64,000 nt of DNA from an uncultured bacterium (GCA_902788575.1 CADAKY010000006.1:1-64000), one strand, 5' to 3'. Positions 36,419 to 46,069 are shown, counted from the stretch's first letter. Numbers and translations: made by a program. The notes: generated from the letters alone by a model not told the origin.

Positions 36419-36825
36419 TGAAGTTTCTTAAATTAATTTTAATCATACCGTTAATCTTTGTTCTCACCGGATGTACCATGGAAAAAGGCATTATCCTTTT
36501 TAACAAAGAACCGATTTCGAGGCAAAATATTGTTAATGATGCAAAAACTTTTAAAATCGGACAAAAAGTTTATTATATATTTATTTCACAAAAAAAAATC
36601 GACAGTGAATTTATAAGAGTTCAAATATTCAAAATGACTGACCTTGCACCATGGGGCGGAAATGATGTATTAAGAACAAAAGACGTCAGGCTGATGAAAA
36701 ATGAAGGATATTATCATACAGACTACTTTATTTTCCACGAAAAAGGAAGATATGTAATGCAGGTATTTTCTCACAACGATTTTACCCGCCCGCTTGCGGT
36801 TAATGATTTTTTTGTAACAGAATAA
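36418..36825 (+). CDS. Small lipoprotein, unknown
   Basis: A 135-residue lipoprotein: the signal peptide ends in the lipobox LTGC (Cys19). The mature part is beta-rich with no recognised domain; segments such as VYYIFISQKKIDSEFIRVQIFK and GRYVMQVFSHNDFTRPL suggest an immunoglobulin-like sandwich. Its ATG overlaps the TGA of the TPR gene (TGATG), which implies translational coupling. A TPR protein and a lipoprotein made together suggest an envelope complex. Confidence 0.75.
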   Translation: MKFLKLILIIPLIFVLTGCTMEKGIILFNKEPISRQNIVNDAKTFKIGQKVYYIFISQKKIDSEFIRVQIFKMTDLAPWGGNDVLRTKDVRLMKNEGYYHTDYFIFHEKGRYVMQVFSHNDFTRPLAVNDFFVTE

Positions 36826-36874
36826 AACTGCCTGTCACAGAACAAAGCGCAAAAATCCGCAAATACAATCTGAT

Positions 36875-38323
36875 TTAACCTTCAAGAATTTTTCTTACAA
36901 GTTCATTAACGGTCTTAGGGTTAGCTCTACCCTTCGTTTCTTTCATAACCTGACCGACAAAGAATCCTAAAAGATTTGTTTTTCCGTTTTTGTAAGATTC
37001 AATTTCTGCAGGGTGAGAAAGTACAACTTTTTCAACAATTTCTTTAATTGCACCTTCATCACTGATTTGGCTCAAACCTTTTTTATCAACAATTACGGAT
37101 GCCTTTTCTCCTGTCGGAATCATTTCTTCAACAAGAATTTGTTTACCTATGTTATTTGAAATAGTTCCCTTCTCAATCAAGCTGATAAGCTCAGCAAGGT
37201 TTTCCGGTGTTAATTTAGTTTCCGTAATTTCAACCTTGTTTTCTTTTAAATATGCCGCAATTTCGCCCATAATGAAGTTTACGGCAGTTTTCGGATTTGC
37301 ACCGAGTTCAAGAACTTTGTCGAAGAATAAAGCCAGCGGCATTTGTTCAACAATTACACAAGCATCATATTCGCTCAAACCTAAGCCCATATACCGTTGT
37401 CTTTTTTGTTCCGGCAGCTCTGGCATTTTTGCTCTGATTTCTTCAACCCATTCTCTTGAAATTTCCAAAGGCATTAAATCCGGTTCAGGGAAATATCTGT
37501 AATCATGAGCATCTTCTTTCCCTCTCATAGAGCGTGTTTCTTTTAAATTATCATCCCAAAGGCGAGTTTCTTGAACAACTTCACCGCCTTCTTCAACGAT
37601 TTCAATTTGTCTGTCAATTTCGTATTCAATAGCTCTCTGCAAAGCCGAAAAACTGTTTACATTCTTGATTTCTGCGCGAGTACCAAAAACTTTTGAGCCT
37701 TTTGGCATAATAGAAATATTTGCATCACATCTCATAGAACCTTCTTCAAGGTTTCCGTCACAAACACCAAGGTATCTGACTATGTCTCTGAGTTCTTCCA
37801 TGTAATTTCTTGCCTCTTCCGCTGAGCGCATATCAGGTTCGGAAACGATTTCCAATAGCGGAGTTCCGGCTCTGTTAAGGTCTACAAGAGAATAAGTTGC
37901 ACCATTGATACCTGCAGCACCAACGTGAACAAGTTTTCCTGCATCTTCTTCCAAGTGAGCGCGTGTAATACCGATTCTTTTACCTTTAACATCCAGATAA
38001 CCGTTTACACAAATCGGCTCATCGTATTGAGAGATTTGGTATCCCTTCGGAAGGTCGGGATAAAAATATTGTTTTCTGTCAAATTTACATCTTGACGGGA
38101 TTTCACAATGAAGTGCAAGTCCTAAGAGAATACCCATATTAACACATTCCTTGTTTAATACCGGCAAAACCCCCGGCATACCCAAAGTAATCGGGCTTAT
38201 TTGCGAATTCTGTTCATTTCCGAATTCTGTTGAATCCGGTGCAAATATCTTTGATTTTGTCTTTAATTGTGCGTGAACCTCAAGCCCTATAACAACTTCG
38301 TATTTATCTCTCAAATCTGTCAT
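36875..38323 (-). CDS. gatB: Aspartyl/glutamyl-tRNA(Asn/Gln) amidotransferase subunit B
   Basis: The tRNA-binding kinase-like subunit of GatCAB, which converts Glu-tRNA(Gln) and, where needed, Asp-tRNA(Asn). The 482-residue product has the typical N terminus (YEVVIGLEVHAQL), GMPGVLPVLN, FDRKQYFYPDLPKGYQISQ, RTGTPLLEIVSEPD-like RAGTPLLEIVSEPD, and the C-terminal helical YqeY-like domain ending in ANPKTVNELVRKIL. AAGAGGA precedes the ATG. gatA and gatC are not adjacent in this window. Confidence 0.96.
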   Translation of the reverse strand: MTDLRDKYEVVIGLEVHAQLKTKSKIFAPDSTEFGNEQNSQISPITLGMPGVLPVLNKECVNMGILLGLALHCEIPSRCKFDRKQYFYPDLPKGYQISQYDEPICVNGYLDVKGKRIGITRAHLEEDAGKLVHVGAAGINGATYSLVDLNRAGTPLLEIVSEPDMRSAEEARNYMEELRDIVRYLGVCDGNLEEGSMRCDANISIMPKGSKVFGTRAEIKNVNSFSALQRAIEYEIDRQIEIVEEGGEVVQETRLWDDNLKETRSMRGKEDAHDYRYFPEPDLMPLEISREWVEEIRAKMPELPEQKRQRYMGLGLSEYDACVIVEQMPLALFFDKVLELGANPKTAVNFIMGEIAAYLKENKVEITETKLTPENLAELISLIEKGTISNNIGKQILVEEMIPTGEKASVIVDKKGLSQISDEGAIKEIVEKVVLSHPAEIESYKNGKTNLLGFFVGQVMKETKGRANPKTVNELVRKILEG

Positions 38324-38377
38324 AATTTTTCCTCTTTTCTGTTAATTCTATTTTATCACAAACAATTGAGAATTGTT

Positions 38378-39265
38378 TTAATAAAGAATATTCGTAAACC
38401 CTGTTGTAATAAGGTTCATATTGTATTTATCAGAGGCAGTGATTATTTCTTTTGACGCTGACGGCACTATTATTACAGATATTCGTCCCTGAGCCGCAAC
38501 ATTTATATCATGAGGGGTGAGCGGTAAATCCGATGCCAGAATTGCTTCTTTTGACATATCACAGGAATAATCCAGCGCAAATTCAACGGACGCTGATTGC
38601 AAACCCTGTGCTATCGCAGTTGTTTTGAGGTCTTTTGCAATAACTATAGCTCTGGAATTCACATGTTTTGCCACTTTCCACGCAAAAACGGCATCCTCAA
38701 TCTGTTCAACGGTGGGTTTTGTTTTTGAAACAACCTTAAATGAATCCTGATTGAGTTCACTAAGATTAGGCGCCTGAATAAGCCTTCCAATCGGAGTTTC
38801 AATCATTTCATTTGATAAATATTTTTTATAATCCTTTAACGGTGTTTTTATCGTTACACAGCAGACGTTGTGAGTTTCAAGATACTCCAAAGCATTTTTT
38901 GTAAAACTTGGTGCAACTACAATCCCTGTATCTTTAAGCATTTTTGCAAGGTCGCTGTCTATTTCCTTTGAGCTTGTAATTGTTGAAGATATAAAGTCAA
39001 TCGGATTTGAATCCATAACGTTTGTTAGAGCGTCTTCAAGTGTTTTTCCCAGACTAACTGCGCAGATTCCTATAGGAGTTGTTGCAGAAATTGCATTTAC
39101 ATCATAAAATTCGCTGATAACATCAAGCCCCTTTTTTATGCTGATTATATCCGAGTACCCCAAATTTTTGTTTGTTTCATACTCAATCGTTCTGTCATGG
39201 TCTTCAAAACTGGCACTCTGAAAAGCGTTTATTCCGGTTGTTATTTGTATATCTTCGATTTGCAT
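38378..39265 (-). CDS. Divergent stand-alone AICAR-transformylase-like protein (PurH C-terminal half)
   Basis: A 295-residue protein that aligns by eye to the AICAR transformylase half of PurH: FAWKVAKHVNSRAIVIAKD, TTAIAQGLQSASVEFAL, LASDLPLTPHDINVAAQGRI and the end MNLITTGFTNILY. The IMP cyclohydrolase (MGS-like) domain is absent. Key active-site segments are altered: the usual RYGENPHQ is TTGINAFQ and KHxNPCG is ATTPIGIC, so the catalytic lysine-histidine pair is missing. It may be inactive, or act as a sensor or with a new substrate. AAAGGA precedes the ATG. A true purH should exist elsewhere. Confidence 0.72.
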   Translation of the reverse strand: MQIEDIQITTGINAFQSASFEDHDRTIEYETNKNLGYSDIISIKKGLDVISEFYDVNAISATTPIGICAVSLGKTLEDALTNVMDSNPIDFISSTITSSKEIDSDLAKMLKDTGIVVAPSFTKNALEYLETHNVCCVTIKTPLKDYKKYLSNEMIETPIGRLIQAPNLSELNQDSFKVVSKTKPTVEQIEDAVFAWKVAKHVNSRAIVIAKDLKTTAIAQGLQSASVEFALDYSCDMSKEAILASDLPLTPHDINVAAQGRISVIIVPSASKEIITASDKYNMNLITTGFTNILY

Positions 39266-39342
39266 TTATATTCCTTTCTTTTTAAAGTGATGGCGTGACA
39301 AAGCGTTTACGCAATACTTTTATCGTTTTAATCACTTATTAT

Positions 39343-41481
39343 CTATTGTCCGACAGGTGCAGAAGTTACCGGAATCGGTGCAAAGTTAGGTTTTGGCGCA
39401 TCCGTTCTTTCCTGCGGAACATCAACAGTCGGAACTTCTTTTTTCTTCAGCGGTGTCAGCGTTTGCTGTAAAATCTCAGACGGTTTAATAGAATCCGGCT
39501 TAACAATAGGCGATTCATTATTAACGTCTTCTTTTGTCTGTTCTTCTTCATCCCATGCTTTTTTAGCATCAGACTGAGAAATTACGGAAATAGTTTTTGC
39601 ACTGAAAGGATTCAAAACAACTTCCGGATACTCAAAATCAGAGTTTCCATACGGCGCAGTTGCGACAGTCATAACATCTCTCCAAATCTGTGCCGGAACT
39701 GTACCGCCTGTAATTCCGCCCATTTTTGAGTTGTCATCGTTACCTACCCATACACCCGTAACGACATCGGGTGTAAACCCTATAAAGTATGCATCTTTGC
39801 TGTCATCTGTCGTTCCTGTTTTACCTGCGGCAGGCTTTCCGATATTAGCAGCACGCCCGGTTCCGTTTGTGATAACAGTTTTCATAATAGCAGTCATTGT
39901 AGCTGCCGTATTTATGTTCAAAACTTTGCTTGTTCTTGCTTTTTTAGCTTCATAAAGAACCGTACCCCTTGAAGATTCAACTCTTTCGATTGCATAAGGT
40001 TCAACCTTGTATCCGCCGTTTGCAAAAACACCGAACGCTCTTGTCATTTCAAAAAGTTTTACACTGTGCGACCCCAATGCAATTGTATAATCAAACGGAA
40101 TCGGGGTCGAAATCCCCATAACTCTTGCAAGTTGTATTACAGGTCTTACACCGATTTCATCCATCAGCCTTGCTGCGCACACGTTTGAAGATACCATCAA
40201 AGCGGTATACAAAGGAATTTTGCCTCTGTATTTATTCCCGTAGTTTCTTGGAGTCCAGTTCCCCAATTTTACCGGCAAATCATCAATCATATCATTTGGC
40301 GAAAATCCTTTTTCAATAGCTGCGGTATAAATAAATGGCTTAAATGCGGAGCCGGAAGGCCTTTGTGATTGTGTTACACGGTCATACTGGCTCTTGGTGT
40401 AATCTTTACCGCCCGCATAAACAAGAATTCTTCCGTCAATCGGACAAAATGAAAATACTGCTGCCTGATTGATATCTCTTGTTAAGCCCCAAGCCGCAAG
40501 ATTCTTTAAAATAGCCTCATTCGCCTTAACCTGTGCGTTATAATCAAGCGTAGTAACTATTTTGAGTCCGCCGTTCACAATCTCGTCTTCGGAGAATCCA
40601 AGTTTTTGAAGTTCTTTCATAACGTAATCGCAAAAATACGGAGCTTTGTTTGTCGCATACATCATAGGCATTGTAGAAAGTTTAATTGGTGCTTTTTTAG
40701 CCTTTTCATAAGTTTCCTTATCAATGTAACGCATTTTATACATTCTCAAAAGTACCTGATTTCTGCGCTTTTCGGCAAGTTTGAGGTTGTTATACGGTGA
40801 ATAAACCGATGGTGCCTGCGGAAGCCCCGCAATCAAAGCCATTTCAGGAAGTGTTAATTCTTTAAGATTTTTATTAAAATATATTTTTGCAGCACCCTTA
40901 ACCCCATAGGCACCTGAGCCTAAATATACATTATTAAGGTACATTTCCAATATTTTATCTTTAGAGATTGTTTTTTCAATTTGTGCAGCAACCTGAAGTT
41001 CTTTTATCTTACGTGAGAAAGTTTTTTCGTTCGAAAGAAACAAAATTCTTGATAACTGCTGAGTTATAGTGCTTGCACCCTGCACCACGTGTCCCGCAAG
41101 AACGTTTGCGACCATAGAACGGGCAAGTCCGAACAAATCATATCCTTCATGCGTGTAAAAGTTCTTATCTTCTGTTGCAATCAATGCTTTTATTAGCATT
41201 TCGGGGACTTCTTTTAATTCAACATTTGAATATGTGTATGCCGCAAAAGTTTTAATAACCTGTCCGTCACCTGCACAGAACGTTGTAACTATATTCGGCT
41301 TTAGTGAATTAAGGTTCTTTATTGGCGGAAGCGAAACAAGGTATAGCTTCAGGGCTATCATTCCCGCCAGCGTTACACCTGTAACAAAAACAAGAACTCC
41401 TGTAAGAAGCCTGAGAAGCGGGTTTTCAATCACAACTCTCTTTCCTCTTCCTCTGTTTTTCTGAACTTTATACATTCCCAT
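39343..41481 (-). CDS. Class A penicillin-binding protein (PBP1A type)
   Basis: Bifunctional peptidoglycan synthase of 712 residues. After a cytoplasmic basic tail and one membrane helix (about 25-48), the GT51 transglycosylase has ATEDKNFYTHEGYD near 103 with the catalytic glutamate, and QGASTITQQLSR near 138. The transpeptidase has SGSAFKPF (SxxK near 381), SSN near 433 and KTGTT near 552. A proline/serine-rich tail (about 640-712) follows. GAGGG lies five bases before the first ATG. All catalytic residues are present. Confidence 0.95.
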   Translation of the reverse strand: MGMYKVQKNRGRGKRVVIENPLLRLLTGVLVFVTGVTLAGMIALKLYLVSLPPIKNLNSLKPNIVTTFCAGDGQVIKTFAAYTYSNVELKEVPEMLIKALIATEDKNFYTHEGYDLFGLARSMVANVLAGHVVQGASTITQQLSRILFLSNEKTFSRKIKELQVAAQIEKTISKDKILEMYLNNVYLGSGAYGVKGAAKIYFNKNLKELTLPEMALIAGLPQAPSVYSPYNNLKLAEKRRNQVLLRMYKMRYIDKETYEKAKKAPIKLSTMPMMYATNKAPYFCDYVMKELQKLGFSEDEIVNGGLKIVTTLDYNAQVKANEAILKNLAAWGLTRDINQAAVFSFCPIDGRILVYAGGKDYTKSQYDRVTQSQRPSGSAFKPFIYTAAIEKGFSPNDMIDDLPVKLGNWTPRNYGNKYRGKIPLYTALMVSSNVCAARLMDEIGVRPVIQLARVMGISTPIPFDYTIALGSHSVKLFEMTRAFGVFANGGYKVEPYAIERVESSRGTVLYEAKKARTSKVLNINTAATMTAIMKTVITNGTGRAANIGKPAAGKTGTTDDSKDAYFIGFTPDVVTGVWVGNDDNSKMGGITGGTVPAQIWRDVMTVATAPYGNSDFEYPEVVLNPFSAKTISVISQSDAKKAWDEEEQTKEDVNNESPIVKPDSIKPSEILQQTLTPLKKKEVPTVDVPQERTDAPKPNFAPIPVTSAPVGQ

Positions 41482-41560
41482 TTTATCCCTCTTTCAATTG
41501 ACTGAGTCAATAAATTATAATAATATTATTCTACCAAATAAATAATCTAAAAGGATACAT

Positions 41561-41968
41561 TTGAATATAATGTTAAGTTTTTTGACGATTTTAAAAAACG
41601 AAATTTTGTCATATTTTGTTCCGGAAAAAATGGAATATAAAATAACCGGAAAATGCCTTAAATGCGGAAAATGCTGCCGATATATGTATAGTTTTGATAC
41701 GTATACAACAACCGATTTTAAGATTATGCAGTTTTTATTTCCTTCGTACAGAAGATTTTACATAAGAGGAAAAGACGAAGACGGAAATCTTATTTTTGCC
41801 TGCAAATACGTGACCGATGAAGGTTTATGCTCGGTATATGACAAAAGACTGAAAATGTGCAGAAACTATCCGGCACCGAAGATAGGGTATGCGGGAAAAC
41901 TCCATAAAGGATGCGGTTATACGGTTGAAGACAAAAGCTTTGAAACATATTTAAAAAAATTGAAATAA
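41561..41968 (+). CDS. YkgJ-family CxxCxxxCC metal-binding protein
   Basis: A 135-residue protein of the zinc or Fe-S binding YkgJ family. The cysteine cluster CLKCGKCC (about residues 31-38), C in FACKYV, C in GLCSVYD, and KMCRNYPAP show the family spacing. A near N-terminal hydrophobic stretch precedes it. AAGGA lies five bases before the TTG at 41561; an ATG three codons later (41570) is the alternative start. Related proteins are often annotated as flagellin-lysine methylase-like or of unknown function; no specific role can be given. Confidence 0.82.
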   Translation: MNIMLSFLTILKNEILSYFVPEKMEYKITGKCLKCGKCCRYMYSFDTYTTTDFKIMQFLFPSYRRFYIRGKDEDGNLIFACKYVTDEGLCSVYDKRLKMCRNYPAPKIGYAGKLHKGCGYTVEDKSFETYLKKLK

Positions 41969-41975
41969 TGAAGTT

Positions 41976-42821
41976 TTATCCTTTAACCGCTCCGTCATTC
42001 TCGCCGGAAATAAAATATCTCTGCATCATCAGAAAGAATATAATAATCGGAATTGTCGAAATAATTGAACCGGCAGCTATAAATCTCCAGTTTGAAGAGA
42101 ACATGCCCTGCAAATTATTTATCCCGACAGGTAATGTATACATTGAATCTTTTGTAAGCATAATACTCGGCCACAAAAATTCACCCCATGAACCTATAAA
42201 AGTAAATACCGCTAAGACTGCAAGCGTAGGCTTCACCATAGGAATTACAACCCTTGTAAACATCTGAAAAACATTACATCCGTCTACAATTGCCGCCTCT
42301 TCAACCTCCTTTGGTACTTTAAGAAATGCCTGCCGCATAAGAAATATTCCGAAAGCACTTACCGCAAAAGGCATAACAAGACCGATATACCCCATAACAT
42401 TATTCACACTGTCTATCAAATGAAGTTTAAGAGTAATTATATATACAGGAAGCATTATCGCCTGAAACGGAATCATAATAGTTGCAAGAATTGAAAAGAA
42501 AAAGAACTTTTTCCCGCGAAACTGCATTCTTGCAAGCGGATATGCCGCAAGCGAAGACAATATCAGATTAAGCGCAACCGTTAAAGCGGCAACGATTACA
42601 CTGTTCCAAAAATATGCCATAAAATCTACTTTTCCCCAAACATCAATATAGCTTTGAAAAGTAAAATCCGAAGGAATAATTTTGGGCGGATATGCAAAAA
42701 TATCTTCCCCTATTCCTTTAAGCGACGTAGAAGTCAGCCATAAAAAAGGAAAAACAGACAGCAGTGAAGTCAAAATCAACACTGTGTGTATCATAGCTTT
42801 TTTGGAAATTTTCTTTAACAT
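41976..42821 (-). CDS. Carbohydrate ABC transporter permease (MalG type)
   Basis: A 281-residue inner-membrane permease with six predicted helices and the binding-protein-dependent transport EAA loop EEAAIVDGCNVFQMFTRVVIP. MIPFQAIMLPVYI and SFLWP-like GSWGEFLWPSI match MalG/UgpE-type subunits for sugars or glycerol-3-phosphate. No MalF partner, ATPase or binding protein is adjacent on either side, so it is an orphan here. TATACT lies six bases before the ATG at 42821; the earlier in-frame ATG (42839) lies beyond that promoter. It converges with the YkgJ-like gene. Confidence 0.9.
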   Translation of the reverse strand: MLKKISKKAMIHTVLILTSLLSVFPFLWLTSTSLKGIGEDIFAYPPKIIPSDFTFQSYIDVWGKVDFMAYFWNSVIVAALTVALNLILSSLAAYPLARMQFRGKKFFFFSILATIMIPFQAIMLPVYIITLKLHLIDSVNNVMGYIGLVMPFAVSAFGIFLMRQAFLKVPKEVEEAAIVDGCNVFQMFTRVVIPMVKPTLAVLAVFTFIGSWGEFLWPSIMLTKDSMYTLPVGINNLQGMFSSNWRFIAAGSIISTIPIIIFFLMMQRYFISGENDGAVKG

Positions 42822-42827
42822 AAACCC

Positions 42828-42833
42828 AGTATA
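42828..42833 (-). promoter_or_regulatory. -10 box of the sugar permease gene
   Basis: TATACT on the minus strand, six bases before the ATG; no SD between. Confidence 0.55.
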
Positions 42834-42980
42834 CATCATTCACCGTTTGCGGTAAATAGCACCGAAAGTCTTTAATTTAAAATAATCAGCATAATATTAT
42901 TTAATGCCGATTTCTTTCTAACAAAAATAAGAAAACAGGGGAATTAATTTTTTCGCAAATTCATTTATTATGTTCATACC

Positions 42981-44546
42981 ATGACAAACTACAATGAAGA
43001 TTATCAATATGACAGTTGTATTTCCAGAGGGATTTGCTCTGTTAATCCGCGCACATCCTCTTTGCAGGAAATACTTTTACTTTATCTGAATATGGCATCT
43101 TATTATGCCCTGAAACTTGAAGAAAATTCGCAAACAAATACAAAAATCAAAAATCTTATTCTTAATACAATTTCTGTAATGGTTTCCAATCCTGAATTTT
43201 CTGAAAATGATTTTCAGGCAATCGTAAAAGGGTTCAATGAAGAATTGCCTGCACTTATACAATCGTATGAAGAATTATGCAAAAAAAACGGCAAAAAAGC
43301 GGAATACCTGAAAACTCCGGTCAAAATTAATAAATCTTCCGACATAGCAGAATCCATTCGTTTTGGGCAAAAAGAATACCAAAAACGGATTAAAAATCTA
43401 AACGAAGAAACTCAAGATTTGTACAGAATTGTTTTTGTACTTGCAAAAAGCATTTGCATAAATATATTGGATTTGGAAAGTTTCGGTATTACTGAAGGAT
43501 ATCCGCAAATACTGAAGCTTTTAAACTCCCTTAATATTGAAAGCGAGGAAAAAGAGCTTAAAAAAATAATAAAAGAAGCTTCGGATTTCGATAATTTTTT
43601 AATGAAAAAACTTTATACCGCAAAAACCGAAAAGTACGGAAAACAGCAGGCAAAAGAAGTTTCTTACAGCACAACGAAGGGAAAAGCAATTTTAGTCGTC
43701 GGTTCAAACATACGCGAACTTGAAATTATATTGGAAGCCTTTAAGGATAAAGAAATTGATGTTTATACACACGATGAAATGATACTTGCACATACATTTC
43801 CCAAGTTTTGGGAATACAAAAATCTAAAAGGACAATTCGGACAGGGAATGGAAAATTGTCTGCTGGATTTTGCAACATTCCCCGGACCTATAATTTTGAC
43901 CAGACATTCTTTATACAATGTCGAACATCTTTATCGCGGAAGACTTTATACAACAGACTTTGCGTCTTCAAAAGGTGTAATCCGAATTTCGAATAACAAT
44001 TTTTCTGAAGTTTTGAAAGGAATTGAAGATACTAAAGGGTTTAAGACGGGAAAAATATGCGAAGATGAAGTTGTAGGGTATGATTTCGAAAAACTAACAA
44101 ATGAAATCAATTCTAAAATAGAGAGTTTTTCACGTATTTTTGTAATCGGGATAAACGGTTATACCAAAGAAATTCAGAATTATTTCAAAAAACTTCTGGA
44201 ATATATTCCTGAAGATATTCTTGTTGTATCACTGTTCAGCTGTAAAGAAAAGAATAATATAATCAGTGTAAATGCTTGCTACGATTCGTTCGCAATGCTA
44301 AAAATATCGGAAGAAATTCTGGAAAAATACAATAAACCTGTAACACTGTTTTTCCCCACATGTAACAGACACACTGTCTCAAAAATGATTTATCTTTCAA
44401 AATATCCAAATGCCGAAATCTTTGTAGGCAAGTGCACACCCATAACTCTTAATCCGAATTTGATTTTTACTCTGACTAAAGTCTACGGTATTAAAGGGCT
44501 TTCTACACCAAAAAAAGATTTGAAATCTATTCTTGAAAAAAAATAA
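42981..44546 (+). CDS. Degenerate hybrid-cluster protein (Hcp)-like
   Basis: A 521-residue protein that follows the Hcp/hydroxylamine reductase layout but has lost most hybrid-cluster ligands. THDEMILAHTFPKFWEYKNLKGQFG and LDFATFPGPIILTRHS match Hcp segments, but the usual TTNC cysteine is serine, the GGCDG loop is GINGY, and SWxEQKAV is PTCNRHTVSK. Cysteines remain in SLFSCKEKN and VNACYDSF. The N terminus keeps SCISRGICS, which could bind a proximal Fe-S cluster. It is probably not a classical nitric oxide reductase. TATGTT lies six bases before the ATG. Confidence 0.7.
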   Translation: MTNYNEDYQYDSCISRGICSVNPRTSSLQEILLLYLNMASYYALKLEENSQTNTKIKNLILNTISVMVSNPEFSENDFQAIVKGFNEELPALIQSYEELCKKNGKKAEYLKTPVKINKSSDIAESIRFGQKEYQKRIKNLNEETQDLYRIVFVLAKSICINILDLESFGITEGYPQILKLLNSLNIESEEKELKKIIKEASDFDNFLMKKLYTAKTEKYGKQQAKEVSYSTTKGKAILVVGSNIRELEIILEAFKDKEIDVYTHDEMILAHTFPKFWEYKNLKGQFGQGMENCLLDFATFPGPIILTRHSLYNVEHLYRGRLYTTDFASSKGVIRISNNNFSEVLKGIEDTKGFKTGKICEDEVVGYDFEKLTNEINSKIESFSRIFVIGINGYTKEIQNYFKKLLEYIPEDILVVSLFSCKEKNNIISVNACYDSFAMLKISEEILEKYNKPVTLFFPTCNRHTVSKMIYLSKYPNAEIFVGKCTPITLNPNLIFTLTKVYGIKGLSTPKKDLKSILEKK

Positions 44547-44597
44547 TTTGTACAAACCTAAAAAATGAGGTATATTAGGATAAGTAACGGAGCATTT

Positions 44598-45419
44598 ATG
44601 TTTAATATACTGAAAAACAGTTTTGATATTACAAACAAATATATAATTCTTGCCACACCATTAATATTATTTTCACTGGTATCCAGCCTGTACCTGATAT
44701 TTTCAATAAACGGGAACTCTGCAGGCGTAGCATTTGCAGTAATTTTATTCTTTCTTATGCTGGGTGCGTTTCTTTCAGGCTGGCTTTATATGGCAAAAAA
44801 ATGTATTATTAATCCGGAAAATGACGATATAAACGGACTTCTGGCTGAATTTCCGGCAGGGGTCGGAGAATACTTTTTACCTATTTGCGGAATAATAATA
44901 ATTTGTATAATTATCACGGCAATAATTTCCGGACTTGCTTATATCGCAGGAACCAAATTTATCGGAGACATAAGACCGCTCTATCAGGGTTTGATGAATG
45001 CCTCTTCTTCAACTGCCGCAATTAAAACCTATATAACAGGGCTTTCCGTTAATGAACTGATAAAACTTAATGAATGGAATTTGCTTTTGTTTGCAGCTGC
45101 TGTGTCTTCTCACTTTGTTCTGATGTTTTACACTCCGGCTCTGTTTTTCAAGACAAAAAATCCTTTCAAAGCTTTATTTATCGGAATAAAAGATATTTTT
45201 TGCAGAAATTTCTTTAAAAACGTGTTTCTGTTTATTCTTATCGCAGCAACTTACACAATTATATCAGTGGTTTCAACCCTTGGAGGAACAAATGTTGCTA
45301 TACACTTTATAATGACGCTTGTTAATTTCTATTACATTGTTTTTGTTGTGATATTTATCTTTAACTATTATTACAAAAATTACATTCAAATCGGTTCAAA
45401 TATTGATAAGACGGTATAA
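44598..45419 (+). CDS. Six-helix membrane protein, unknown
   Basis: A 273-residue integral membrane protein with six predicted helices: ATPLILFSLVSSLYLIF, VILFFLMLGAFLSGWLYM, ICGIIIICIIITAIISG, FAAAVSSHFVLMFYTPALF, FILIAATYTIISVVS and LVNFYYIVFVVIFIFNYYY. No catalytic motif is visible; the arrangement resembles uncharacterised DUF4013-like membrane proteins. An in-frame ATG exists at 44565, but CGGAG just before 44598 and a TATATT at 44570-44575 favour the later start. Function unknown. Confidence 0.7.
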   Translation: MFNILKNSFDITNKYIILATPLILFSLVSSLYLIFSINGNSAGVAFAVILFFLMLGAFLSGWLYMAKKCIINPENDDINGLLAEFPAGVGEYFLPICGIIIICIIITAIISGLAYIAGTKFIGDIRPLYQGLMNASSSTAAIKTYITGLSVNELIKLNEWNLLLFAAAVSSHFVLMFYTPALFFKTKNPFKALFIGIKDIFCRNFFKNVFLFILIAATYTIISVVSTLGGTNVAIHFIMTLVNFYYIVFVVIFIFNYYYKNYIQIGSNIDKTV

Positions 45420-45585
45420 AAATTTATAATCGAACAGAATCCGTCAGCTGTTTTTTCTGATTCTTATAAATTTTTCAACGTGCATATATTAACTTTTGTA
45501 AAGAACCTTTCTCCCAAAAGGCAATTCCCGAACACAAAATGTTTTTATTAATATATAGGGAAAAATTTAATAGGAGACATACAAA

Positions 45586-45825
45586 ATGGCTGTTGGAGCT
45601 AGGGATTACATTGACAAACTGCTTGTCAAAAAATATGCAGATGAAAAAGTTGATAATCACGATTCGATGGAATCAATGATTGACCCGCAAAAAATGCTTG
45701 ATGCAATGAATGATGTTGCAACAATTCAGAGAAATATGTTTATGCTTTCGCAAAAACTATGTACAACATGTTACGCAATAAACGCGAAAGCCGCACGATA
45801 CCAGAAGAAAGCAGATGTTGCATAA
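45586..45825 (+). CDS. Small lineage-type unknown protein
   Basis: A 79-residue hydrophilic protein with no recognised domain. It is predicted helical (DYIDKLLVKKYADEKVDNHD, DPQKMLDAMNDVATIQRNMF) with two cysteines in LCTTCYAINA. AGGAGA gives a good ribosome site and a strong terminator follows (45850), so it is a real single-gene unit. The upstream gap has TTAACTTTTGTAAAG about 93 bases before the ATG, like the gaps of other lineage-specific genes here. Function unknown. Confidence 0.7.
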   Translation: MAVGARDYIDKLLVKKYADEKVDNHDSMESMIDPQKMLDAMNDVATIQRNMFMLSQKLCTTCYAINAKAARYQKKADVA

Positions 45826-45849
45826 AAAATTTAAAAATAAAATTGTTAT

Positions 45850-45879
45850 AGAGATGAATTTTATATTCATCTCTTTTTG
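45850..45879 (+). terminator. Rho-independent terminator
   Basis: AGAGATGAAT and ATTCATCTCT form a perfect 10-bp stem with a four-base loop, followed by TTTTT. It ends the gene at 45586-45825. Confidence 0.9.
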
Positions 45880-46069
45880 TATTTAAGAAATTATATTTTT
45901 TGTGAACTTATTTACATTTTTTAAATTGCATTCAGAATTAAATGTAACTTTTTGTAAAGAAAATATAAAGAAAGTAGCAAAAAAAAATTTATTCACGTTT
46001 TAGTATAAACGGATGGTTGATTAAAAAAAAATATGATATAATATTTTAATAACAAAAGCGAGGTACAAC

